This document shows positions 1 to 5,672 of a stretch of DNA of 9,257 bases, piece after piece. Source of the DNA: Syntrophaceae bacterium UBA6255 (GTDB lineage: Bacteria; Desulfobacterota; Syntrophia; Syntrophales; Smithellaceae); the NCBI GenBank assembly GCA_002441205.1, contig DJVN01000301.1:1-9257 (forward strand). The letters run 5' to 3'. Made by a program: the position numbers and the translations under genes. Each line of letters begins with the position of its first letter. Within the stretch, counting starts at the first letter, position 1. Below the pieces are notes generated by a model. The model searched no databases, was not told the DNA's origin, and saw only the letters and a list, made by a program, of their open reading frames with translations.

Positions 1-175
1 TTCCAGTGCGCTTCGCTTCTAGAACTTGGGTTTCACTATCAGCGAGTGTCAAATCCCACGTCGCTTTGCTCCTGGGATAGTTCCACTAACGCTTCGAACT
101 TCGCTGTAAAGCTCGTTCTTAGCGAGTGTCACTATATCCCTCAATATGCTGAGGTTCCACCGCATGTTGAGGCCA
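1..175. repeat. Hairpin-rich intergenic repeat region, left copy
   Basis: Non-coding DNA made of short inverted and direct repeats. The 11-mer AGCGAGTGTCA occurs at 41-51 and again at 121-131, exactly 80 bp apart. ATCCCA (53-58) pairs with TGGGAT (73-78). CCTCAATATGC (139-149) pairs with GCATGTTGAGG (162-172) over 11 positions, one of them a G-U pair. Bases 4-36 align without gaps to 5805-5837 (25 of 33 identical), and bases 51-86 align to 5760-5795 (about 24 of 36), so this is a dispersed family. The copy begins mid-hairpin at the window edge. No protein of any size is convincing here. It could be a REP/MITE-like intergenic element; no transposase accompanies it in the window. Confidence 0.6.
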
Positions 176-268
176 AACGAATCATTTCATGTATTCCATA
201 AATCCCTCTTATTAGTCTAACCACATACGATTAAAGGATGAATTAAAATATCTGATTGTTTCCGGTTG

Positions 269-285
269 TTGGCAGGCTACTTGCA
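269..285 (+). promoter_or_regulatory. Sigma-54 (-24/-12) promoter
   Basis: The sequence TTGGCAGG-CTAC-TTGCA matches the RpoN consensus YTGGCACG-N4-TTGCW at every defined position except one (G for C at the sixth base of the -24 block). The invariant GG (271-272) and GC (283-284) are exactly 10 bp apart. Transcription would start near 296, leaving a leader of about 57 nt before the GGAG ribosome-binding site at 341-344 and the ATG at 353. An enhancer-binding activator of the kind this promoter type needs is encoded at 3011-4564, but nothing in the sequence links that protein specifically to this site. Confidence 0.65.
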
Positions 286-352
286 GTTACTGTCCGTATA
301 ATGTTGGTCATAATATGAGTGTCCTTACTTAAGAGCGCATGGAGATGAGAAT

Positions 353-590
353 ATGTTAGTTATTCGTAACGATGACAATTATGATTACATCATTAGATTT
401 TATTCTGGAAAGCATGATTAAATCTAAACAGATTGTTAAATTCAAACGTAACACAGAATGGGTAAACATAGAGACATCCCCAATAAGGGGTAACAAGAAG
501 GATAGAGTATTTAACGTCAACGATAGATTAGCGATTAATGATTCAATATTTGTCCGTGCAGATCGCAGGGATAATAAGAGAGCACTCTGA
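353..590 (+). pseudogene. Small GSU3473-like protein, apparently frameshifted
   Basis: A start at 353 with a good ribosome-binding site (GGAG at 341-344, spacing 8) opens a frame that stops after 22 codons at 421. A second frame, open from about 372 to 590, has no ribosome-binding site of its own. Skipping one base near 392 joins them into a single 78-residue protein whose joined part reads YDYILDFILESMIKSK, followed by IVKFKRNTEWVNI, a PIRG motif and a late DRR. That order (YD near the start, LD-x-I, IVKF-R-x3-WV, PIR, then an ERR/DRR motif) is what I remember of the small Geobacter proteins annotated as GSU3473 family, whose function is unknown to me. The reading is therefore a decayed gene, a sequencing error, or less likely a +1 programmed frameshift. 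The strong promoter upstream suggests it was, or still is, expressed. Confidence 0.45.
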
Positions 591-674
591 CATGATTAAT
601 CATCTCTTTTTGGTCGTCGAAAATGCATATCGTGTAAATTGAGAAACAGGAAAAAAATCCATAGGAGTGCGAAC

Positions 675-1178
675 ATGGAAGGAAAATGCAGTGAAGACAG
701 CAGCATCATCATGACTCAGCAGATGACTCCTCAAGATGCAAATCTTGCCGGAAACGTCCATGGCGGGGTCATCATGAAGTTCATCGATACCGCAGCCCTC
801 GCTGTTGCGGTTCGTCACGCAAGGGCCAATGCAGTTACCGCCTCGATTGACCGGCTGGATTTCCATTATCCGGTCTTTGTGGGGGATCTATTGACTGCAC
901 AAGCGAGTTTGAACTTCGTAGGGCGAACATCCATGGAAATCGGGGTTCGGGTAGAAACCGAAAATCTCATGACGGGAAATATACAGCATACGTCAACCGC
1001 CTATCTGACCTTCGTAGCCCTTGACAAAAGCGGACGACCGATGACGCTACCCCCGCTGATCCTAAAGACAGAAGAGGAGCAACGTCAAAATCTGGAGGCT
1101 AGAACCAGGAGGGTGATGCGTCTAAAAGAAAAGATAAAGGAAAAGGCAAACCATATTAATCCAGATAGCACTGCCTGA
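675..1178 (+). CDS. Acyl-CoA thioesterase, hot-dog fold
   Basis: A 167-residue cytoplasmic protein of the acyl-CoA hydrolase (YciA/BACH) type, which hydrolyses acyl-CoA thioesters to free acid and CoA. Diagnostic sequence: residues 18-39 carry the family signature with D21, N23, the run GNVHGG at 26-31 and D38, the region holding the active-site Asn/Asp in these enzymes. It continues with HYPVFVGD at 64-71 and the later strand SMEIGVRVETENL at 86-98, as in other members. The start at 675 is chosen because AGGAG at 663-667 lies at proper distance; an upstream in-frame ATG at 639 has no such site. The tail (residues 132-160) is rich in Lys, Arg and Glu and probably helical. The chain-length preference cannot be read from the sequence. 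The family call is secure; its place in metabolism is unclear because no fatty-acid or CoA genes are next to it. Confidence 0.85.
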   Translation: MEGKCSEDSSIIMTQQMTPQDANLAGNVHGGVIMKFIDTAALAVAVRHARANAVTASIDRLDFHYPVFVGDLLTAQASLNFVGRTSMEIGVRVETENLMTGNIQHTSTAYLTFVALDKSGRPMTLPPLILKTEEEQRQNLEARTRRVMRLKEKIKEKANHINPDSTA

Positions 1179-1195
1179 CTCATGAGCTTGTGCAG

Positions 1196-1210
1196 TGCAC
1201 ATGATGTGCA
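1196..1210. other. Short hairpin between thioesterase and small-protein genes
   Basis: TGCACA (1196-1201) and TGTGCA (1205-1210) form a 6-bp perfect stem around TGA, just after the thioesterase stop. No T-tract follows, so a terminator role is not supported. Confidence 0.25.
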
Positions 1211-1275
1211 GGATTCATGGCAAGGTTCACCAATTTAAGCAGGTGCATGTCTGTCATTCGCAAGGAATAATGCAA

Positions 1276-1530
1276 ATGAATAAACTTAATAAAGAGATAA
1301 CAATGGGAGAACTTTTGAAGGGATTTAAAGACTACACGGATTACCTGTCTTACGCTGAAGTATATTTATTTTGGATGGATGGGAATGAACGTCAAAAAAC
1401 TTACGATGTACTCCTTAACCGGCAAGAGGTAATTCACCCGATTGTTTATATGCGTAAAATGAGTCTAGAGGGTCATAACCAAATTCAGACAAAGGAGAAT
1501 AATAATGCGGTTAATTTTAAAGGGATTTAA
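1276..1530 (+). CDS. Small orphan protein, first copy of a tandem duplicate
   Basis: I do not recognise this family. From the ATG at 1276 (AAGGA at 1262-1266, spacing 9) it makes 84 residues; an alternative start at 1303 also has a purine-rich site (AAAGAG, spacing 6). The core LKGF...YLSYA...WMD...TY..LL...Q...P..YMR.MS is repeated in the next ORF with about 31 of 57 residues identical. The two cores are 202 bp apart, so the duplication changes frame. This ORF reads 26 nt into the second unit before its stop, which gives an unrelated C-terminal tail (NNAVNFKGI). It is soluble, aromatic-rich and probably helical. No enzyme motif is visible. The conserved core of two diverged copies argues that both are real proteins under selection. 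Confidence 0.6.
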   Translation: MNKLNKEITMGELLKGFKDYTDYLSYAEVYLFWMDGNERQKTYDVLLNRQEVIHPIVYMRKMSLEGHNQIQTKENNNAVNFKGI

Positions 1531-1690
1531 GAGTTACTCAGAATATCTGTCTTATGCCAGAGTCTGTTTATCTTGGATGGATGAGAAGGGACTTAAACGA
1601 ACTTACAATATGTTACTTAAACAGCAAGAAGATATGAACCCAATTAGTTATATGCGACAAATGAGTTTCGTGGCTCATAGTCTAATTTAA
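1505..1690 (+). CDS. Small orphan protein, second copy of a tandem duplicate
   Basis: A 61-residue paralogue of the preceding ORF, overlapping its end by 26 nt in another frame. It has a strong ribosome-binding site, AAAGGAG at 1491-1497, seven bases before the ATG. The protein starts MRLILKGFKSYSEYLSYARV and keeps the WMD, TY-x2-LL, QQE, P-I-x-YMRQMS positions of the first copy. The site upstream (ACAAAGGAG...) resembles the sequence after this gene (ACAAAAAGAGAG at 1691-1702), so the duplicated unit seems to include its translation signal. Function unknown; no signal peptide or membrane segment. Confidence 0.65.
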   Translation: MRLILKGFKSYSEYLSYARVCLSWMDEKGLKRTYNMLLKQQEDMNPISYMRQMSFVAHSLI

Positions 1691-1704
1691 ACAAAAAGAG
1701 AGTA

Positions 1705-1764
1705 ATGAAAGCATGGAAGGAACGGTCAAATATTCTTATCTGGGAGTCTCTCCCCTATCAGTAG
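1705..1764 (+). CDS. Possible 19-residue peptide
   Basis: An ATG three bases after AGAGAG (1697-1702) opens 19 codons ending in TAG at 1762-1764, starting MKAWKERSNIL. It sits where a third copy of the tandem unit would begin and its ribosome-binding region resembles that of copy two, but the peptide does not resemble the copies. It may be a decayed remnant or simply chance. Confidence 0.2.
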   Translation: MKAWKERSNILIWESLPYQ

Positions 1765-1774
1765 GGTTATGGTT

Positions 1775-1876
1775 ATGCCTAATACCTACAAGAAAAGTGA
1801 CAAAGCCCCTGCTTGTTTTACCTTGGACCAAGATAGGAAGGGAACCTCTAAACCTGAACAAGCGAAGGATCTTTAA
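1775..1876 (+). CDS. Hydrophilic 33-residue microprotein
   Basis: Not recognised. A short ORF (starts MPNTYKKSDKAPACF) with one cysteine, many Lys/Asp/Gln residues and no membrane segment. AGGG at 1763-1766 lies eight bases before the ATG. Support comes mainly from position: its TAA (1874-1876) is immediately followed by the ATG of the next microgene, which in turn abuts the STAS-like gene the same way, suggesting a translationally coupled set. An in-frame ATG at 1769 lies too close to the ribosome-binding site to be preferred. Confidence 0.35.
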   Translation: MPNTYKKSDKAPACFTLDQDRKGTSKPEQAKDL

Positions 1877-2005
1877 ATGAAAATGATGAACCCGTTTGAA
1901 AGGACCGCCTGGGTATTGTTTATGTTTATTGTGAACATTTTTTTGATAGCATTTATTTTTATTGCCAAACAATCCTCTTATAGTCAAGGGATAAGGAATT
2001 CATAA
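1877..2005 (+). CDS. 42-residue single-pass membrane microprotein
   Basis: A short ORF encoding one strongly hydrophobic helix at about residues 12-30 (WVLFMFIVNIFLIAFIFIA), flanked by E8/R9 on the N side and K31 on the C side, with a short polar tail. It therefore very probably inserts in the inner membrane. AAGGAT at 1865-1870 is six bases before the ATG at 1877. Its stop TAA at 2003-2005 directly abuts the ATG of the STAS-like gene, so the two are probably translated together. The partner could be recruited to the membrane by it, but that is a guess. Family unknown. Confidence 0.55.
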   Translation: MKMMNPFERTAWVLFMFIVNIFLIAFIFIAKQSSYSQGIRNS

Positions 2006-2386
2006 ATGGAAAAGAAAGCAGAATATCAAATCTCATCATCTGTGAATGAAGGAATTCTTGAAATTATCCTCACAGGCGAAGTACTGGAAAGTGCCACTGA
2101 AAAGATATCAAATGAAGTGATCGCTATCATAAAGCAAAATAGCGTAGAGAACGTGTTAGCGGATGTCCGTGCCATAAAGGGACGTTTCTTTACAGAAGCA
2201 TTTTTTTGTTTCGGAAATTATCCTCCCGAAATTTATAGGATTAAAGTCGCCATTGTGGACATTCCTCAAAACGCTAATTTCCAATCGTTTCATGAAATTA
2301 CAGCAAAGAAATCCGGTGTGTCATTCAAATATTTTACCAATAACAATGCTGCGAGAGATTGGCTTAAGAGTAAGCAAAGAGAATAA
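2006..2386 (+). CDS. SpoIIAA-like STAS domain protein
   Basis: A 126-residue soluble protein with alternating strand-helix pattern and the C-terminal signature of the SpoIIAA-like/STAS group (F-x-N-x3-A-x2-WL near residues 109-119). Strand EGILEIILTGEV (about 15-26), helix to residue 45, strand NVLADVRAIKG (49-59) and a strand at KVAIVDIP (80-87) fit the STAS order. Known relatives include anti-sigma factor antagonists, but the Ser/Thr phosphorylation site of classical SpoIIAA is not recognisable here, so a phosphorylation-switch role is not shown. AAGGA at 1993-1997 (spacing 8) supports the start. It is the largest member of the stop-start coupled microgene run. Confidence 0.5.
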   Translation: MEKKAEYQISSSVNEGILEIILTGEVLESATEKISNEVIAIIKQNSVENVLADVRAIKGRFFTEAFFCFGNYPPEIYRIKVAIVDIPQNANFQSFHEITAKKSGVSFKYFTNNNAARDWLKSKQRE

Positions 2387-2488
2387 CGATATGAACCCTT
2401 CAACTTTGTACGAGGGAAGCATCTACTTATTATTACTGAAAACCAATTTCTGAAAAGAGAGAGATTTTTCTATTGTAAAGGAACGATT

Positions 2489-2920
2489 ATGAAAAAATGT
2501 CCATATTGTGCAGAAGAAATACAGGACGAAGCAATTAAATGCAAGCATTGCGGTGAATGGCTTAAAAAAAAGGAAACCGCTGTGAGTGAAGAACATGCTG
2601 GGGACAACAGGCCAATACAAGAGAATGTGATGAATTGTCGCGAAGCAGCCGAGCAGGGGGATAAGATATCACAGACTCAACTTGGAGAAATGTATTTATA
2701 TGGCAAAGGTGTTTCACAGGACTATGTTGAGGCTGTGAAATGGTTCCGTAAATCTGCTGAACAGGGACACATTGGGGCCTATTACCCCCTGGGCTGCATG
2801 TACGAAGAAGGTAAAGGCGTTCCACGGGACCATGATGAAGCTGTGAAATGGTTTCGCAAAGCCGGCGAGCAGGGATATGCAGATGCCCAGTTGAAAATAG
2901 ATGAGATGAAAAATAAATAA
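2489..2920 (+). CDS. Zinc-ribbon and Sel1-repeat protein
   Basis: A 143-residue two-part protein. Residues 4-21 form a compact zinc ribbon (CPYC...CKHC; C4, C7, C18, C21), a small domain often found at the N terminus of bacterial accessory proteins. After a polar linker (26-48), residues about 60-95 and 96-131 are two Sel1-type TPR-like repeats (LGEMYLYGKGV...A-x-KWFRKSAEQG and LGCMYEEGKGV...AVKWFRKAGEQG), with half-repeats on both sides. Sel1 repeats are protein-binding solenoids; two copies are few, so it may be an adaptor or a shortened member. AAAGGA at 2477-2482 (spacing 6) supports the start. There is no signal peptide, so it should act in the cytoplasm. Partner unknown. Confidence 0.85.
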   Translation: MKKCPYCAEEIQDEAIKCKHCGEWLKKKETAVSEEHAGDNRPIQENVMNCREAAEQGDKISQTQLGEMYLYGKGVSQDYVEAVKWFRKSAEQGHIGAYYPLGCMYEEGKGVPRDHDEAVKWFRKAGEQGYADAQLKIDEMKNK

Positions 2921-2947
2921 TTGTTTGTTGCAGTAAACTCACCAAGC

Positions 2948-2973
2948 ACTTCTTCCTCTTCTAAGGAAGAAGT
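2948..2973. terminator. Hairpin terminator between convergent genes
   Basis: ACTTCTTCC (2948-2956) and GGAAGAAGT (2965-2973) form a perfect 9-bp stem with an 8-nt loop, between the ends of two converging genes. Only a weak T-run follows on the + strand (TATTTT at 2979-2984). A 14-bp palindrome, TTAAAGATCTTTAA, lies just beyond at 2988-3001. Confidence 0.55.
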
Positions 2974-3010
2974 CAAGTATTTTCCCATTAAAGATCTTTA
3001 AAGTCTCTTT

Positions 3011-4564
3011 TCATCCATCACTCCTCCTCCCGAAGGTGATGCCCAGTTTTCTCATTTTGGTTCGCAGCGTTGATGGATTCATGTTCAATAGTTTTGCCGC
3101 GCCTTTTTCTCCGCCAACACGGCCTCCTGTCGCTTCCAGCGCTTTTATGATGTGACGGGATACGGCCTCATCAAAAGGCTCCATTATTTTTCCGTTTGTC
3201 TGTAACAGGGGCTGTTCCACCACATTCCTGGCCGATTCCACAAGTTCATCAAAAATCAGCGGCTCTCCCTTGCTGAGAATTAACGCGCGTTCCACTGCGT
3301 TCTGCAGTTCCCTGACATTCCCCGGCCAGGAATAATTTATCAGCTTGTCAATGGCTCCCGCAGCCAGCGTGGGAATTTTCACTAATCCCATTTCCCGTGA
3401 TTTCTTCATCATGAAATGCTGAACGAGTGCAGGAATATCGTCGCGCCGCGCCCGCAGAGGCGAAATAAACACGGGAAAAACCTTTAAGCGGAAATAAAGG
3501 TCCTCGCGAAATTTCCCCTCGGCCAGCATGACCTCCAGGTTACGGTGCGTTGCCGCAATTACCCGGATGTCCACATGTTGGGTTTCCGTGCCCCCGACAC
3601 GTTCTATCTCCTTTTCCTCAATGACACGCAAGAGACGAATCTGTGCTTCGGGTGTCAGTTCGCCGATTTCATCGAGAAATAAGGTGCCGCCCTGCGCCCG
3701 TTCAAAACGACCACGTTTCTGAAACAACGCTCCGGTAAAAGCCCCTTTCTCATGACCAAAGAGTTCACTATCCATAAGCGATTCCGGAATCGCCCCGCAG
3801 TTGACCTTGATAAATGGGCCGTTGCGGCGTGGAGAGAGATTGTGAATAGCGTTTGCGATGACTTCTTTACCCGAACCAGTCTCTCCCAGCAATAGGACGG
3901 GACTGGTCAGTGGCGCAACCTGACGCACCATTTCCATAACATGTTTCAATCCATAGTTGGCGCCGACAATTTCTTCCCCTATCTGCTTTCGCAGTTCATC
4001 CTGCAAAAACCGGTTGTCGTCGGCCAGAATGTCATTAAGGCGTGTCACTTCACGGTGGCAAAGATAATTAATGAAGGCAATGGCAAAGGGTGCGTTGAGA
4101 AGTGCAAAAAGATGCTTATGCAGTTCGGTATATTTCCCCCCGGCATGATTGACGACAGCGATGCCGCCGAAGAAATTCCATTCGGGCTTTGGATCGATGA
4201 CCATAACCGATGCATCCGGCTTGATGCCGAGTTGAGCAAACGACCCCATAAGTGGATGATCAGCCACACGATCCGCGACGAAAATCAAGGGAATGTTCGG
4301 AAGGCTTTCGATGATTTTCATAATGGCGTTTTGCGTATCCTTTGTCGACACCAGTTTTTTAGACGTAATCTTTCCGCCGTCAACAGTCGCTACGGCAAGG
4401 ATTTCTACGACCCCGGTGCCTGGATCGCAAGTGCTCATCAGCATGAAATCTGCCGGAATATGTTGGCGGATATACATAAAACAATCCCAAAGCGCTTTGT
4501 CAATTTCCAGCCTCCCGCAAATTCGCAGCGTAGCTTCCCGGAAAAAATCTTTTTCATCTATCAT
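3011..4564 (-). CDS. Sigma-54 enhancer-binding activator with GAF-like sensor domain
   Basis: A 517-residue transcription activator of the NtrC/FhlA group. It hydrolyses ATP to open promoters held closed by sigma-54 polymerase. Residues 1 to about 175 look like a GAF-type sensor (no receiver domain, so probably ligand- or redox-sensing rather than phosphorylated). The AAA+ core runs from about 198 to 435: Walker A GETGSGKE (227-234), the sigma-54-contacting GAFTGA loop (274-279), Walker B TLFLDEIG (294-301), the arginine segment REDLYFRL (353-360) and sensor II WPGNVREL (413-420). The C-terminal Fis-type helix-turn-helix is at about 468-508. All key residues are present, so it should be active. 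The start has AGGAGG five bases upstream (complement of 4570-4575). It is divergent from the gene at 4872, whose promoter region carries a -24/-12-like element, the usual arrangement for a local regulator. Its ligand cannot be told from the sequence. Confidence 0.95.
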   Translation of the reverse strand: MIDEKDFFREATLRICGRLEIDKALWDCFMYIRQHIPADFMLMSTCDPGTGVVEILAVATVDGGKITSKKLVSTKDTQNAIMKIIESLPNIPLIFVADRVADHPLMGSFAQLGIKPDASVMVIDPKPEWNFFGGIAVVNHAGGKYTELHKHLFALLNAPFAIAFINYLCHREVTRLNDILADDNRFLQDELRKQIGEEIVGANYGLKHVMEMVRQVAPLTSPVLLLGETGSGKEVIANAIHNLSPRRNGPFIKVNCGAIPESLMDSELFGHEKGAFTGALFQKRGRFERAQGGTLFLDEIGELTPEAQIRLLRVIEEKEIERVGGTETQHVDIRVIAATHRNLEVMLAEGKFREDLYFRLKVFPVFISPLRARRDDIPALVQHFMMKKSREMGLVKIPTLAAGAIDKLINYSWPGNVRELQNAVERALILSKGEPLIFDELVESARNVVEQPLLQTNGKIMEPFDEAVSRHIIKALEATGGRVGGEKGAAKLLNMNPSTLRTKMRKLGITFGRRSDG

Positions 4565-4565
4565 T

Positions 4566-4607
4566 ATGTCCTCCTGTATATCGCATCCATGTCGTATGTC
4601 TTATGTC
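4566..4607. repeat. ATGTC repeats in the regulator's own leader
   Basis: ATGTC occurs at 4589-4593, 4596-4600 and 4603-4607 with a 7-bp period, and once more at 4566-4570 beside the ribosome-binding site (GACAT on the gene's strand). A perfect three-fold heptad spacing is unlikely by chance, but the run could be coincidental low complexity. It may be a binding site for autoregulation. Confidence 0.3.
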
Positions 4608-4631
4608 ACACTTTAACACAATAAATGCGGG

Positions 4632-4668
4632 ATAAGATACTTATTTATGCTTAATGAAACAGTTGTTT
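4632..4668. promoter_or_regulatory. Candidate activator-binding dyads
   Basis: Two perfect small dyads lie here: ATAAG-ATA-CTTAT (4632-4644) and AAACA-GT-TGTTT (4657-4668). They sit about 100 and 75 bp upstream of the start expected from the -24/-12 element at 4711, the distance at which sigma-54 activators usually bind. The two are not the same sequence, so only one, or neither, may be the real site. Confidence 0.3.
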
Positions 4669-4710
4669 GACGATTGATTTTTATCTATTTGTATTTATTG
4701 AATATTATTT

Positions 4711-4727
4711 TTGGCATATTTTAAGCA
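4711..4727 (+). promoter_or_regulatory. Probable sigma-54 promoter of the 4872 gene
   Basis: TTGGCATA-TTTT-AAGCA keeps the -24 block TTGGCA and the invariant GG (4713-4714) and GC (4725-4726) ten bases apart; the -12 box has AAGC for TTGC. The expected start near 4738 falls six bases before the first hairpin of the leader. A sigma-54 activator gene diverges next to it. A sigma-70 alternative (TTGACG 4667-4672, 17 bp, TGTATT 4690-4695) cannot be excluded. Confidence 0.45.
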
Positions 4728-4743
4728 ATAACAATACAGTAAA

Positions 4744-4848
4744 CCCCGTTAGAAAGTCTTTGACCTTCCAACGGGTAGATGCACACGGGGCATTAAACCC
4801 TCGTGTGAGCTGAAAAAGGAAGAAACATCATCCCCGCTTCTAACGGGG
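4744..4848 (+). promoter_or_regulatory. Structured leader with alternative pairing (switch-like)
   Basis: Three local hairpins lie in a row. CCCGTT (4745-4750) pairs with AACGGG (4770-4775), with further inner pairs. CACACG/GGG (4782-4790) pairs with CCC/CGTGTG (4798-4807) around one bulged T. CCCCG (4832-4836) pairs with CGGGG (4844-4848). In addition CCCCGTTAGAA (4744-4754) is the exact reverse complement of TTCTAACGGGG (4838-4848), so the first strand of hairpin 1 can instead pair with the last hairpin, seven bases before AAGGAG (4855-4860). This mutually exclusive design resembles a riboswitch or attenuator. It matches no known RNA class that I recognise. Confidence 0.45.
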
Positions 4849-4871
4849 TAAAATAAGGAGCACAAAAGAAT

Positions 4872-5222
4872 ATGAAGTGGTTAGAGATCATATCGTTGAG
4901 AACATCAGGCCCTTTCGAACAAAAAGCTCGTAAATATATGAAAAAATATTGCGGAATAATCAAAGAACACAATGACACGAGAGCTGATTTCTACATTCAT
5001 GATTCCAATCCCGGCGATTTTGCGATTGTCATCTCATCACACACGCAAGACGGTAAAATTAAGGGAACAGAATTGGGAAGCTACATGACTGAAGTATTAA
5101 AACAATACGGGCTGGTGGATTATAACTGCTGGCTTCTGGTTGATGATCGAGAAGCATTGAAAATCAATGACGAGCAAGCAAGATTTGATGATGATATCGG
5201 ATATGTTGACGTTGAAACATGA
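4872..5222 (+). CDS. Unknown 116-residue protein behind structured leader
   Basis: I do not recognise a family. The protein starts MKWLEIISLRTSGPFEQKAR and is soluble, mildly acidic at its end, with one cysteine pattern of no note (C31, C97) and strands at FAIVISSH (about 51-58) and CWLLVD (97-102), consistent with a small alpha/beta fold. AAGGAG at 4855-4860 is 11 bases before the ATG, slightly long. Its leader is highly structured and its promoter is probably sigma-54 dependent, so it is likely the main target of the divergent activator. The last residues overlap a possible small ORF by the sequence ATGA. Confidence 0.75.
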   Translation: MKWLEIISLRTSGPFEQKARKYMKKYCGIIKEHNDTRADFYIHDSNPGDFAIVISSHTQDGKIKGTELGSYMTEVLKQYGLVDYNCWLLVDDREALKINDEQARFDDDIGYVDVET

Positions 5223-5350
5223 AAGCACGGATGATTAAAATGAAGAACAAAAGAATAATAAAACAAGAGCGGAAAATGAAAATTGAAAACAGAAATCTGT
5301 CGCTGATTTTCAATTTGAGAAAAGCTTATTTTCAATGGAAATATAAATAG
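5219..5350 (+). CDS. Possible small basic protein coupled to the preceding gene
   Basis: An ATG at 5219 overlaps the previous stop as ATGA, the classical arrangement for translational coupling, and opens 43 codons (MKARMIKMKNKRIIKQERK at the start) with a strongly positive charge. There is no clear ribosome-binding site. Part of it is an inverted repeat in the DNA (5277-5315), which could mean that the stretch is structured RNA rather than coding. Unknown family. Confidence 0.25.
   Translation: MKARMIKMKNKRIIKQERKMKIENRNLSLIFNLRKAYFQWKYK
5278..5314. repeat. Inverted repeat upstream of the six-cysteine gene
   Basis: AAATTGAAAACAG near 5280-5292 pairs with CTGATTTTCAATTT near 5303-5316: ten base pairs, one bulged A, then three more, with a 10-nt loop. 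No T-tract follows, so it is not a standard terminator; it may be an intercistronic RNA-processing or stability hairpin. Confidence 0.4.
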
Positions 5351-5362
5351 AGGCCCGTAATT

Positions 5363-5638
5363 ATGAAAAATAAAGCACCAAGATTTGTGCGTGCGAGTGA
5401 TTGCGTTGTCAATAGATGTTTTGGTTCTGAAGATAATCCGGAGGAAGCCAGAAACAAATATTGTTGGAAGCAGTGCAATCTGAAATGTCGTAATGGAAAA
5501 GATTATAAAACGATACAGGAAGCGATTGAAGAAGCCAAAGCATATGTTAACTGCTATGAAATAGAAGAAAGAAATCCGGAAACAATCGAGGCGATTTTCA
5601 ATCAACATTTTACTTTGTTAATCAACCGGGGTCTATAA
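5363..5638 (+). CDS. Unknown six-cysteine 91-residue protein
   Basis: Not recognised. Cysteines lie at 14, 19, 34, 38, 42 and 64. The central C34-x3-C38-x3-C42 run could bind a metal, but the spacing fits neither the radical-SAM motif (CX3CX2C) nor a ferredoxin motif. A helical, acidic middle (residues 49-62) follows. AGAGG at 5349-5353 is nine bases before the ATG. It is in the same direction as the 4872 gene with a hairpin between, so the two may share a transcript and the sigma-54 control. Confidence 0.7.
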   Translation: MKNKAPRFVRASDCVVNRCFGSEDNPEEARNKYCWKQCNLKCRNGKDYKTIQEAIEEAKAYVNCYEIEERNPETIEAIFNQHFTLLINRGL

Positions 5639-5672
5639 GAAAAAGAAAAATGAAAAAAATGGAAGAAATCAC

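Noticed and set aside
1..175. CRISPR array
   Set aside because: Repeats are not regular in length or spacing, differ between copies and form hairpins of different sequence; no cas genes are present.
606..640. Possible promoter before the thioesterase (TTGG...TGC or TTGGTC/TGTAAA)
   Set aside because: As a -24/-12 element the GG-GC spacing is one base too long; as a sigma-70 promoter both boxes are poor.
2391..2453. 20-residue ORF after the STAS-like gene
   Set aside because: It has a purine-rich upstream site (AAAGAGAA) but no recognisable content; such a length is expected by chance.
3941..4624. Long + strand ORF of 227 codons opposite the sigma-54 activator
   Set aside because: It is antisense to a gene with all AAA+ motifs, has no ribosome-binding site and no recognisable domain.
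5120..5608. Minus-strand ORF of 162 codons, rich in Phe and Ile
   Set aside because: It is the complement of A-rich coding DNA on the + strand, which produces artificial hydrophobic sequence.
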